Part shown: one piece after another, positions 1 through 6,701 of the stretch
Layout of the letters: every line of letters begins with the position of its first letter
How positions within the stretch are numbered: the stretch's first letter is position 1
DNA from: Anaerolineae bacterium
Lineage (GTDB): Bacteria > Chloroflexota > Anaerolineae > JAADDB01
Length of the DNA: 9,939 nucleotides
Reading direction: 5' to 3'
Assembly (NCBI GenBank): GCA_015489285.1
Contig: WGAA01000255.1
Location: forward strand, 1-9,939
The notes under the pieces: generated by a model
What the model was told of the DNA's origin: nothing
The model's database searches: none
Seen by the model: only the letters and a program-made list of their open reading frames with translations
Position numbers and translations under genes: made by a program

Positions 1-1110
1 CACAAAGGGCTTGATGGCAGAACCCGGTTGGCGCAAGGCCAGGGCACCGTTGACGGCCCCCGCGTGGGTTTTGTCGAAGTAGTCGGGACTGCCGACCATG
101 GCGAGAACGTCCCCTGTGTGCACGTCCATGACCACGAGGGCACCGTTCGTCACTTTGGGATGAGCAAGCGCTTCCGGCGCACGGTTGAGGGCGTCCAGAT
201 GTCGGCGCAACAGGCGTTCGGCTTGGTGTTGCAGGTCCAGGTCGAGGGTGGTGGTGATGACGAGGCCGCCGGCTCGCACTCGTGTGTCCCCCAGGTATTC
301 CTCCACCCGGTTTTGAACCCAGTTGACAAAGTGGGGGGCCTCGATAGTCGTCGGAGCCCCCGCGTACACCAGGGGTTCCTTTCTCGCCCGCTCGGCTTCC
401 TCGTCCGTAATCCACCCCTCTTCGACCATGCGCCGGAGCACGTAACTCTGACGGGCCTTGGCCCGACGGGGGTGGACAAGGGGATTGAGGGCCGTCGGTG
501 CTTGGGGAAGTCCCGCGAGGAGGGCGCATTGGGCTAAATCCAGGGTAGACACAGGCTGCCCGAAGTACGTATGGGCCGCCGCCTGGATGCCCACCGCGAA
601 GTTCCCGTAATAGGCCCGGTTGAAATAGGCGGCGAGGATTTCCCCTTTGCTCATGTGCCGCTCCGCCTGAAAGGCCAACCACGCCTCCTTCAATTTACGC
701 CCGATGCGGCGCCGATATCGCTCCTGGGGGGAGAAGAAAGTGAGGCGCACCCACTGCTGTGTCAGTGTACTGGCGCCGGTCAGGGGAGCCCCGTACCGGA
801 TGTGGCGGTACACACTCCGAAGGATGGCCAGGGGATCCACACCCGGGTGGTGATAAAATCGCCGGTCTTCGGTGGCCAGCGTGGCCTGGACGCAGTAGGG
901 GGGCAGGTCGTCCAGGGTGATGGGGCGATAAGGGGAGGCATCCGGCTGTACCCACTCGTACAGGACGCGGCCCTTTCGGTCCAGAATGAGGTTGGAAGGG
1001 GGAGTGGCGCGATAGGGAGCGGGTAGGGGCAGGACAAAAGCGATGAAATAAAGGAGAAGAAGGCTTGCGATGCCCCCTATTGGCCCCCACAAGAGGAGCT
1101 TCCGCTTCAT
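1..1110 (-). CDS. Class A penicillin-binding protein, PBP1C-like (3' end outside window)
   Basis: A bifunctional peptidoglycan synthase: a GT51 glycosyltransferase that polymerises lipid II, followed by a transpeptidase. Only the first 370 residues are in the window and the frame runs off the left edge. Residues 1-30 form a basic N-terminus and one membrane anchor. GT51 motifs are in order: ATEDRRFYHHPGVD around 79-92 (catalytic Glu81), GASTLTQQ 112-119, RKLKEAWLAFQAER 138-151, the K/ILAAYFNRAYYGN block 155-170 and GIQAAAHTYFG 174-184. The transpeptidase begins near 320, and the catalytic SxxK is Ser364-Ala-Ile-Lys367 within LRQPGSAIKPF, at the extreme left edge. The stretch VGSPDYFD followed by NGALALRQPGS resembles PBP1C more than PBP1A; this is a judgement from memory. 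The ATG at 1110 is the first start in frame before the anchor. Its ribosome site is weak, and it lies 40 bases after the dhaM-type gene, so co-transcription is plausible but a functional link is not evident. Confidence 0.93.
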   Translation of the reverse strand, partial: MKRKLLLWGPIGGIASLLLLYFIAFVLPLPAPYRATPPSNLILDRKGRVLYEWVQPDASPYRPITLDDLPPYCVQATLATEDRRFYHHPGVDPLAILRSVYRHIRYGAPLTGASTLTQQWVRLTFFSPQERYRRRIGRKLKEAWLAFQAERHMSKGEILAAYFNRAYYGNFAVGIQAAAHTYFGQPVSTLDLAQCALLAGLPQAPTALNPLVHPRRAKARQSYVLRRMVEEGWITDEEAERARKEPLVYAGAPTTIEAPHFVNWVQNRVEEYLGDTRVRAGGLVITTTLDLDLQHQAERLLRRHLDALNRAPEALAHPKVTNGALVVMDVHTGDVLAMVGSPDYFDKTHAGAVNGALALRQPGSAIKPFV

Positions 1111-1150
1111 GCTTTCCCGTCCACCATCATGGCCCTCACCGATCGCGGGC

Positions 1151-3658
1151 TTATTCCCCTTTCCTCACCCTCTCGAGCTTTTCCCTGCCCATTGCCCGCA
1201 CCTCTTCGGCCCGTTGGGCCTCCAGTGCCTGCCGGGCCAGCTGCTCCATCTCCTCCAGGGTCAGAAGGCGCAGCACCTCCTTGACCCGGGGGATGGCGGG
1301 AGGGTTCATGCTCAGCTCGTCCACACCCAACCCCACGAGAATGGGGGCAGCGACCTCATCGCCGGCGATCTCACCGCACACGCCGATCCAGATGCCGGCC
1401 GCGTGGGCCGCCTGCACGGCCTGCCGGATCAGGCGTAGCACGGCCGGGTTCAGCCCATCGGCCAGGTGGGCCACGCGCGCGTTGGTTCGGTCCGCGGCCA
1501 GGGTGTATTGGCTGAGGTCGTTCGTTCCCACGCTGAAGAAGTCCACTTCACGGGCCATGTGGTCCGAGAGGATCGCGGCGGCAGGCACCTCCACCATGAT
1601 CCCCAGCTCTACGTGTTCGTCAAAGGGAATGCCGCGCGCGCGTAACGCCTCCTGAGCTTGCCGGAAAATGCGTTTGGCCGCCCGCACCTCTTCGATGTCG
1701 GATACCATGGGTAACATGATCTTGATGTTGTGGCCCACACTTGCCCTGAGGATGGCCCGAAATTGGGTTTCGAGGATGTCCGGCCGATCGAGGCAGAGGC
1801 GGATCCCACGCCATCCCAGGAAGGGATTGGGTTCGGGTTCCAGTTGAAGGTAGGGGATGGGCTTGTCTCCTCCCACGTCCACGGTTCGGATAACCAGCGG
1901 TCGTTCTCCCAGGATGTCCGCGACCTGTTGGTACACGGCCCATTGTTCCTCTTCGCTTGGCGGCGCGTCCCGGTCGACAAAGAGGAATTCGGTGCGCATC
2001 AAGCCAACCCCTTCGGCCCCGTAGTTCAAGGCGGCCATAGCGTCGGCCACACCTATAATGTTGGCCACGACCTCCACGCGATGGCCGTCCTTCGTCCGTC
2101 CGGGTTCCTGGGCCTTTTGACGCAGGGCGTTCCGTTCCCGCAGCCACTGTTGCCGTCTTTCCTCCAGACGGGCCTTGAGCTCGGGCTCGGGGCGGATCCA
2201 CACACGTCCTTCGAAGCCGTCCAGGGCAATTTCCTCCCCCTCCTCCACTCGGAGGATTTCGGGGCCGACACCGACGACCGCAGGGATGCCCAGAGCCCGA
2301 GCCAGGATGGCCGTGTGGGAGGTCGCCCCGCCCAGGGCGGTGACAATGCCCAACACCCGTTGGGCGTCGAGCTGGGCGGTGTCCGAGGGGGTGAGATCTT
2401 CGGCCACGAGAACGGACGGGCGTGTGGGACGTGGAGGTTTGGCCTCGGTGCCCAGGAGCAGGCGGAGCACCCGGCGTTTCACGTCCTCCAGATCCGCCGC
2501 TCGGGCTTGCATGTACGGGTCGTCCAACCCGCGGTAGGATGCTATCATCTCGTCCACAGCCTGAGCCCACGCGGCGGCCGGATGCATCCCTTCCTGGAAG
2601 ATCAACGCCCGTGCCCGGTCCCGCAAGGCGGGGTCTTCAAGGAACAACATATGTGCGTCGAAGATGGCCGCTTCGTAAGCGCCCACGTGTTGTCCGGCCT
2701 GCGCCTTCACCTCCCGGAGTTCTTGTTCTGCCGCTTCCAGCGCGCTCAGCAACTGCTGCCAGGCCACTTCCGGGGGATCGCTGCGTTCTCGGGGAATCTC
2801 CACAGGGACGGGGATGAAGAGATGGGCCGGTCCGATGGCGATTCCCGGCGAGGCCGGTATGCCGACTCCCTCCCCCGTTGGCGTGGAGGGCTCGGGTGTC
2901 GTCGGGGTTTGGGGAACCGTCGGCCCTTCCTCGGGCTCGCCAAAGTTGGCCTCCACAAGGGCCCGGAGAGCTTGAAGGGCCTCATCCGCGTCCTCGCCCT
3001 CGGCCCGGATGGCGATCTCATGCCCTTGACGCACCCCTAGCGTGGCGACCTGATTGATGCTCTTGGCGTTTACCCAGTCCGTGTTACGGGTCACGTTGCG
3101 CACGTACACGCGAGCCGAATAACGGGAAGCCGTTGTGACGAATTGGGCCGCCGGGCGGGCGTGTAAACCGAGGCGGTTGCGGACGACCAGGCGGATTTCC
3201 CGACCCTCGCCGGGCAGGTGCTCTTCGGGAGGGCCTGCTTCAGGGGGAGCCAGCCCCAGTTGGGCCTGTTTTGCCTGAAGGGCTGTACGGGCTTCGGCCA
3301 GAACCTCTTTTGCGGTGCCCCCGGTAGCCGCCCGCACCGCGGCCGCGATGGCCCCTTCGACAAGGGGAGCATCGGAGAGGTAAACGTGAGCCCGCTGCTC
3401 CTCGGGGAGAAATTCCAGGGCCATCTCCGCGCTGAGGAGGGCACTGCCCAAATCCATGAGGATAACCACACCGTCCGGGGAGTAGACTTGCTGGACGGCT
3501 TCCAGCACCTTCATCGCGTCGGTGCCAAAGGGGTTTTCCGGGTCGTCTACTCCGCCGGCGGTGGCAATAGGAACCCGATGTTGGACCATCTGGTCGGCCA
3601 GTTCTTTAACGCCTTGGGCCAAACGGGCGCTGTGAGCGACGATAACCAATCCTACCAT
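1151..3658 (-). CDS. dhaM: DhaM-HPr-enzyme I fusion: PEP-dependent phosphoryl donor for dihydroxyacetone kinase
   Basis: An 835-residue, three-part phosphotransferase that should carry phosphate from PEP to the ADP bound on DhaL. Residues 1-135 are a mannose-type EIIA (DhaM) domain starting MVGLVIVAHSARL, with phospho-acceptor His9 and the family motifs GGVDDPENPFGTDA and ILMDLGSALLSAEMAL. Residues 153-240 are HPr with NRLGLHARPA (His166); Ser200 sits where HPr has regulatory Ser46. A Pro/Thr-rich linker covers about 241-263. Residues 264-835 are a complete enzyme I: GGATSHTAILARALGIPAVVG (His448), then the PEP-binding barrel with GLMRTEFLF (about 552-560), MLPMVSDIEEV, GTNDLSQYTLAADR (711-724) and GVCGE (Cys761). 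E. coli DhaM is about 472 residues and stops after a truncated EI, so this protein keeps the catalytic domain that E. coli lost. The start follows the pfpI stop by four bases with only a weak ribosome site, suggesting translational coupling. A general PTS role is an alternative, but the EIIA domain is clearly DhaM-type. Confidence 0.95.
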   Translation of the reverse strand: MVGLVIVAHSARLAQGVKELADQMVQHRVPIATAGGVDDPENPFGTDAMKVLEAVQQVYSPDGVVILMDLGSALLSAEMALEFLPEEQRAHVYLSDAPLVEGAIAAAVRAATGGTAKEVLAEARTALQAKQAQLGLAPPEAGPPEEHLPGEGREIRLVVRNRLGLHARPAAQFVTTASRYSARVYVRNVTRNTDWVNAKSINQVATLGVRQGHEIAIRAEGEDADEALQALRALVEANFGEPEEGPTVPQTPTTPEPSTPTGEGVGIPASPGIAIGPAHLFIPVPVEIPRERSDPPEVAWQQLLSALEAAEQELREVKAQAGQHVGAYEAAIFDAHMLFLEDPALRDRARALIFQEGMHPAAAWAQAVDEMIASYRGLDDPYMQARAADLEDVKRRVLRLLLGTEAKPPRPTRPSVLVAEDLTPSDTAQLDAQRVLGIVTALGGATSHTAILARALGIPAVVGVGPEILRVEEGEEIALDGFEGRVWIRPEPELKARLEERRQQWLRERNALRQKAQEPGRTKDGHRVEVVANIIGVADAMAALNYGAEGVGLMRTEFLFVDRDAPPSEEEQWAVYQQVADILGERPLVIRTVDVGGDKPIPYLQLEPEPNPFLGWRGIRLCLDRPDILETQFRAILRASVGHNIKIMLPMVSDIEEVRAAKRIFRQAQEALRARGIPFDEHVELGIMVEVPAAAILSDHMAREVDFFSVGTNDLSQYTLAADRTNARVAHLADGLNPAVLRLIRQAVQAAHAAGIWIGVCGEIAGDEVAAPILVGLGVDELSMNPPAIPRVKEVLRLLTLEEMEQLARQALEAQRAEEVRAMGREKLERVRKGE

Positions 3659-3662
3659 GAGT

Positions 3663-4184
3663 TTATTCCGCTATTGCTTGGATGAGTTCTCGGCAAAATG
3701 CCGGAATGTCGGCCACGACGCGTCCCCATACCAGGTTACCATCCCGAAATGCCGGTGCATCTACCCACGTCGCGCCTGCGTTTACCAGGTCATCACGGAT
3801 ACCCCGCGAGCCTGTGGCCTTATGGCCGGATACAATGCCCGCGGAAATGAGGACCCAACCTCCGTGGCATATGGAACCGATAATCTTGCCCTGGTGATAG
3901 GCGTCACGCACAAGGCGCAACACCCCCGGGTCCCGCCGCAACTTATCCGGCCCCCACCCGCCGGGAACAACGAGGGCGTCGAAATCATCGGCGGAGACCT
4001 CCTCTGCAACTACGTCCGGCTTCGCTTCCAGGCAATGCTTTCCTCGGAACACCGGGGCCCTGCCGGTACCGATAACGGTGACACGCGCGCCTTCTTCCCG
4101 TAAGCGCATCACAGGTACCCAAAACTCCAGATCCTCGAAGCCTTCTTCAACGAAGACTCCCACGTGCTTTCCCTGCAATCGCAT
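3663..4184 (-). CDS. DJ-1/PfpI superfamily protein (possible glyoxalase III or deglycase-like enzyme)
   Basis: A 173-residue class I glutamine-amidotransferase-like protein, the usual length for bacterial PfpI/YhbO proteins. The N-terminal VGVFVEEGFEDLEFWVP carries Glu17, aligned with the catalytic Glu of the FEDVE motif of PfpI. PGGWGPDKLRR is at 74-84. The nucleophile elbow is GSICHGGWVLISAG at 103-116 with Cys106-His107. Then come HKATGSRGIRDDLVNAGATWVD and the C-terminal PAFCREL. Relatives are described as proteases, glyoxalase III or protein/nucleotide deglycases; sequence alone does not decide between these, and the family is catalytically debated. Its place between a methyltransferase and the DHA-kinase phosphodonor would suit removal of methylglyoxal or other reactive trioses formed from DHAP, but that is inference. 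The ATG at 4184 is backed by a strong AAGGAGG (4194-4200), nine bases upstream. Confidence 0.9.
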   Translation of the reverse strand: MRLQGKHVGVFVEEGFEDLEFWVPVMRLREEGARVTVIGTGRAPVFRGKHCLEAKPDVVAEEVSADDFDALVVPGGWGPDKLRRDPGVLRLVRDAYHQGKIIGSICHGGWVLISAGIVSGHKATGSRGIRDDLVNAGATWVDAPAFRDGNLVWGRVVADIPAFCRELIQAIAE

Positions 4185-4193
4185 CCTTCTACA

Positions 4194-4200
4194 CCTCCTT
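4194..4200 (-). promoter_or_regulatory. Ribosome binding site of the pfpI-family gene
   Basis: AAGGAGG on the minus strand, nine bases before ATG 4184, one of the strongest sites in the cluster. It overlies the short gap after the methyltransferase start region's downstream neighbour and supports independent initiation of this gene. Confidence 0.75.
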
Positions 4201-4208
4201 CACGAAAT

Positions 4209-4823
4209 TTAGTGTGCGTAAGGGGAGAGACCTACCGACGCGGTAAGCTTCGCATCCACCAACGTGGGACGACAGGAGGGACAATAGGCCACTTCCTGAA
4301 CACGGGCATAAACGTCCTCGTCCAGGGCCTCGGGTGGCCCTGGGACGAAGCCGGTAGCCCCACATTGACAAGCATACCACCCCATGGACACGGCTTCAAA
4401 AGGCAGGCGCTCGGTGTTTAGCGTGATGACTTCTGCTCCCAGACGCCACCGAGCGTTTGTGATAAGCGCAGACGCCCCGGCCTGCCGTAACTTTTCCACG
4501 TAGAGCCCCACATCGGGGCAATGGCGCATGAGCAACACCCCGATGGTCACGTCACGGGGAAAGGGAAAAAGCCGCGCGTCTCCAACGATCACGTGGACGT
4601 TCGTCGGCATTCGATGGCGTCGCAGCCCATAAGCCACGAGTTGCGGTTGTAGTTCTATGGCATAGACGGTCTTGACCCTCTGAGCCAGCCGGAAGGTAAG
4701 CCGCAGATCTCCTGCTCCAATATCCAGGACCACATCTTGGGGGCCGGTGTGGGCCAACACGAAGGCATACGTTTCTTCGTCGTACGGAGCCCACATTGTA
4801 GCCCACGTATCATATGTGCTCAC
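4209..4823 (-). CDS. Class I SAM-dependent methyltransferase with C-terminal CxC/CxxC ribbon
   Basis: A 204-residue protein whose N-terminal half has a Rossmann methyltransferase core: VVLDIGAGDLRLTFRLAQRV at 31-50 is motif I (the glycine-rich SAM loop), AIELQPQLVAYG (55-66) carries motif II with acidic Glu57, and VIVGDARLFPF (78-88) matches the adenine-contacting region. The C-terminal part has Cys152-x-Cys154 and Cys181-Pro-Ser-Cys184, spaced like a zinc ribbon. I do not recognise the substrate: the core recalls KsgA-like or small-molecule enzymes, but the catalytic motif I can see is not diagnostic. The start is a GTG at 4823, six bases after the upstream stop; the nearest good ribosome site (GGAGG at 4839-4843) is about 15 bases away, so translation may be coupled, and an in-frame ATG at codon 9 is a less likely start. 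It overlaps nothing and lies 24 bases upstream of pfpI. Confidence 0.75.
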   Translation of the reverse strand: MSTYDTWATMWAPYDEETYAFVLAHTGPQDVVLDIGAGDLRLTFRLAQRVKTVYAIELQPQLVAYGLRRHRMPTNVHVIVGDARLFPFPRDVTIGVLLMRHCPDVGLYVEKLRQAGASALITNARWRLGAEVITLNTERLPFEAVSMGWYACQCGATGFVPGPPEALDEDVYARVQEVAYCPSCRPTLVDAKLTASVGLSPYAH

Positions 4824-4829
4824 GAGTCG

Positions 4830-5102
4830 TTAGGTGCGCCTCCGCAGGATTCGGGTTATAAACAGAACACCGACAAAGACAATCCATATGCTGATACCGC
4901 TGATTACACCGATACGGAAAGCAGCCGCCCCCAGGTGCGTTTTCCAGTATACCTGTCCACCCGTGAATAGGGCGATTCCCAAACTCAACAGGGTGATGAT
5001 CTTCAAGCCGGTTTGCGGGGGAATCCACCCCGCGGTCTTCTCTTCTGGGTGTGTGAGTTCTGTCGCTTCCCGTCGGGGGGTTTTACGTTTTTGTCTGGCC
5101 AC
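4830..5102 (-). CDS. Small two-helix membrane protein downstream of the sdhD-like gene
   Basis: A 90-residue protein that I cannot assign to a family. Residues 1-30 are polar and strongly basic at the start (MARQKRKTPRREATE), followed by WIPPQTG. Two hydrophobic segments follow: about 33-50 (LKIITLLSLGIALFTGGQ) and about 62-83 (FRIGVISGISIWIVFVGV), ending in a basic RILRRRT tail. By the positive-inside rule both ends should be cytoplasmic. The start is GTG at 5102, preceded by a good AAGGAG six bases upstream, so the gene is probably real despite its size. It begins 21 bases after sdhD stops and precedes the methyltransferase by six bases. Position right after the cytochrome anchors makes an extra subunit or assembly factor for the GlpA/SdhBCD-like complex possible, but nothing in the sequence proves it. 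Confidence 0.7.
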   Translation of the reverse strand: MARQKRKTPRREATELTHPEEKTAGWIPPQTGLKIITLLSLGIALFTGGQVYWKTHLGAAAFRIGVISGISIWIVFVGVLFITRILRRRT

Positions 5103-5123
5103 CGTGCGCTCCTTGGGTGGATT

Positions 5124-5480
5124 TTAGGTTATGGCCCACAGAAGCCATAGACCGTAGAGAACTGCTCCAATGCCTGCCAACCCGACTAGTCTGTCAATCC
5201 ATTGCTGTGTGTGTGGAGAAGGCCCTAAATCGTACAAGACCGAGCGCACTCCTAACACAGCGTGGAATGTTACTATGATAAGGAAGATCACCTCCCACGC
5301 CAAAACGACCGGGTGCGACAAGTAAGCAACGACCTCCTCATACGTCCGTAAGCCCCCTGCGGCGATGTAATGATTTGCTATCATGTGCACCCCCAGCAGG
5401 GCGATGAGGAGGAGGCCACTTACAGCCTGGAGTAGCCAGCGCACCGCGCCGGAAATGCCCTGTATCCCGTTCCCCTTCAT
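5124..5480 (-). CDS. sdhD: Complex II-type cytochrome b membrane anchor, SdhD-like
   Basis: A 118-residue, three-helix membrane protein of the succinate dehydrogenase anchor family, expected to pair with the SdhC-like subunit and hold haem b and the quinone site. Hydrophobic segments lie at about 12-35, 58-82 and 96-117. The signature TFHAVLGVRSVLYDLG (71-86) matches the second-helix pattern of E. coli SdhD (HAWIGMWQVLTDY): His73 corresponds to the haem ligand His71 and Asp84 to Asp82, while the adjacent quinone-site Tyr83 is Leu85 here. Further histidines, His32 and His37, lie at the end of helix 1. The ATG at 5480 has GGAGGGTGA-type ribosome pairing about eight bases upstream, and the gene starts 18 bases after sdhC. 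Because no sdhA is present, the symbol describes the family and not a proven succinate dehydrogenase role. Confidence 0.88.
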   Translation of the reverse strand: MKGNGIQGISGAVRWLLQAVSGLLLIALLGVHMIANHYIAAGGLRTYEEVVAYLSHPVVLAWEVIFLIIVTFHAVLGVRSVLYDLGPSPHTQQWIDRLVGLAGIGAVLYGLWLLWAIT

Positions 5481-5498
5481 AAGTCACCCTCCCTCTCT

Positions 5499-5900
5499 TC
5501 ACACGACAAGGAATCCCCACGCCCCGAATATGAAGAGTATCGCGGCCAGGAGCATCAGGCCCCAAAAGAGCTCCTTGTGGCGGTGGACGCCGATGCCCAG
5601 CCCGACCAAAATGACCCGTAATCCGTTCAAACCGTGAAACAGGATGCCTGCCAGCAAAATGACGTCGAGGAGCAGGAAGGCCGGGCTCTTTGCCAGCTCG
5701 ATGAACGCGTCCCACGTCTCCGGACCGCGTGCGAGCATGCTCAGCACGACAAGGTGAATGATCAAATACAGTACCAGTCCGAGCCCCGTAAGACGATTGA
5801 GGGCAAATGCCACATAGCCCAGGTGACGTTTACGGACGGCAAACCACCCCTTCCATCCTCGTCGGCGTACAGGGTGTAAAGCTCTTGTCTCTTGAAGCAT
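5499..5900 (-). CDS. sdhC: Complex II-type cytochrome b membrane anchor, SdhC-like
   Basis: A 133-residue membrane anchor of the SdhC family. A polar, basic N-terminus (to about residue 28) precedes three helices at about 30-55, 75-100 and 112-132. FALNRLTGLGLVLYLIIHL (32-50) is the helix-1 signature, keeping the Arg (Arg36) of the usual HRxTG/HRxSG motif, but with Asn in place of the His before it. ILFHGLNGLRVIL (86-98) is the helix-2 signature, with His89 aligned to the E. coli SdhC haem ligand His84. An in-frame GTG at 5918 would add six residues, but the ATG at 5900 is chosen because AAGGAGG lies directly upstream at 5905-5911, inside that extension. The gene begins 18 bases after sdhB. 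It should bind haem b with the SdhD-like protein and pass electrons from the iron-sulfur subunit to quinone. Confidence 0.9.
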   Translation of the reverse strand: MLQETRALHPVRRRGWKGWFAVRKRHLGYVAFALNRLTGLGLVLYLIIHLVVLSMLARGPETWDAFIELAKSPAFLLLDVILLAGILFHGLNGLRVILVGLGIGVHRHKELFWGLMLLAAILFIFGAWGFLVV

Positions 5901-5904
5901 GGCC

Positions 5905-5911
5905 CCTCCTT
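5905..5911 (-). promoter_or_regulatory. Ribosome binding site fixing the sdhC start
   Basis: AAGGAGG on the minus strand, four to five bases before ATG 5900. The GTG at 5918 abuts the sdhB stop and reads through this site, so ATG 5900 is preferred. Confidence 0.75.
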
Positions 5912-5918
5912 CTCGCAC

Positions 5919-6635
5919 TCATCCGTGACTCAAGCCCAAAGCTCTCCGCACCAGTTCCTGGCGGAGGGCCATAATGTTGCCCCCCGGATCGACGTTGGAC
6001 GGGCAGACTTCAGAGCACTCTAAGGCCACATGACATCGCCAACACCCGTGCTCTGAGTTGACCCAATCTAGCAGCGGCGGGACCTCGGTCCCTCGCGGTT
6101 CCTGGACAACGCGCCAAACGGCCGCCAACGCGGCAGGGCCTAAGTATTCGGCATCACTGGCAACCACCGGACAGGCAGAGACACATAGTCCACACTCGAT
6201 GCAGCTCTCGAATCGCATGTGGAAGGGCACCCCTTCGGCCACCTCAGCATCGGGGAGATACTCGCTCCGGCGCACGAAGGGAAGATGCGCCTGGGAGAAC
6301 GTCTCGTAAAAAGGCCCCATGTCTACGACCAGGTCGGAGATAAGGGGAGCATTCTGCAAGGGCTCCACGGTGACCGTAGGGGTTCCCAGTTCGAGGACGT
6401 TTGTCACACAGGCCAGAACCTCCTTCCCGTTCACCCGCATCCCGCATGTGCCACAGGACGCATGGTGACAGGAGTGGCGGATCACGAGCGTCCCATCCTG
6501 ATCCCGTCGAATGGCCTGTAGGGCTTCCAGGACGGTTGTGCGTTCGTTTACGGTGACGGTGAATGTATCGTAATGGGGGGCTGTGTCCCCTTGTTTGTAG
6601 CGAAACACGCGAAAGGTGACCTTCTGTTCGCTCAT
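5919..6635 (-). CDS. sdhB: Complex II-type iron-sulfur subunit, SdhB-like
   Basis: A 238-residue electron-transfer subunit of the succinate dehydrogenase/fumarate reductase family, normally linking a flavoprotein to the membrane anchor. The N-terminal plant-ferredoxin domain has the [2Fe-2S] ligands Cys56, Cys61, Cys64 and Cys76 (CHHASCGTCG, then LAC). The C-terminal domain has CIECGLCVSACP (Cys145, 148, 151, 155) and CHVALECSEVCP (Cys201, 207, 211), giving the usual sets for [4Fe-4S] and [3Fe-4S]. GPAALAAVWR (166-175) is a further family motif. The tryptophan pair next to the quinone site in E. coli (CPSFWW) is missing here (CPVVAS). An extra Cys198 is present. An in-frame GTG at 6665 would add ten residues, but ATG 6635 with AGGGGG six bases upstream is preferred. 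The gene follows glpA by 66 bases, and no sdhA precedes it, so its redox partner is probably GlpA. Confidence 0.95.
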   Translation of the reverse strand: MSEQKVTFRVFRYKQGDTAPHYDTFTVTVNERTTVLEALQAIRRDQDGTLVIRHSCHHASCGTCGMRVNGKEVLACVTNVLELGTPTVTVEPLQNAPLISDLVVDMGPFYETFSQAHLPFVRRSEYLPDAEVAEGVPFHMRFESCIECGLCVSACPVVASDAEYLGPAALAAVWRVVQEPRGTEVPPLLDWVNSEHGCWRCHVALECSEVCPSNVDPGGNIMALRQELVRRALGLSHG

Positions 6636-6641
6636 GGCCTT

Positions 6642-6647
6642 CCCCCT
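6642..6647 (-). promoter_or_regulatory. Ribosome binding site fixing the sdhB start
   Basis: AGGGGG on the minus strand, six bases before ATG 6635. It lies inside the extension to the alternative GTG at 6665. A moderate match only. Confidence 0.6.
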
Positions 6648-6662
6648 ATCCACACTGAAACT

Positions 6663-6674
6663 CACGCTAGCGTG
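6663..6674. repeat. 12-bp perfect palindrome between glpA and sdhB
   Basis: CACGCTAGCGTG is a perfect inverted repeat in the 66-base gap between glpA and sdhB. Next to it (about 6683-6700) a five-base CGGGC/GCCCG stem with an eight-base loop can form. There is no T-run after either, so this is not an intrinsic terminator. It could be an operator or an mRNA processing or stability element, or chance. Confidence 0.3.
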
Positions 6675-6701
6675 CCCTGTGCGGGCATAGGACCGCCCGT
6701 T

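Noticed and set aside
28..1026. Plus-strand open frames of 169 and 151 codons at the left edge
   Set aside because: They lie opposite the PBP gene, whose frame contains all GT51 motifs and the SxxK motif and simply lacks a stop inside the window.
1730..3040. A 436-codon open frame on the plus strand
   Set aside because: Antisense shadow of the DhaM-HPr-EI gene. No family motif is visible in it and it has no convincing ribosome site.
5919..6665. GTG start at 6665 for sdhB (and similar upstream GTG or ATG extensions for glpA, sdhC and glpK)
   Set aside because: In each case a better-placed ribosome site lies inside the extension, and the family-typical N-terminus begins at the downstream ATG.
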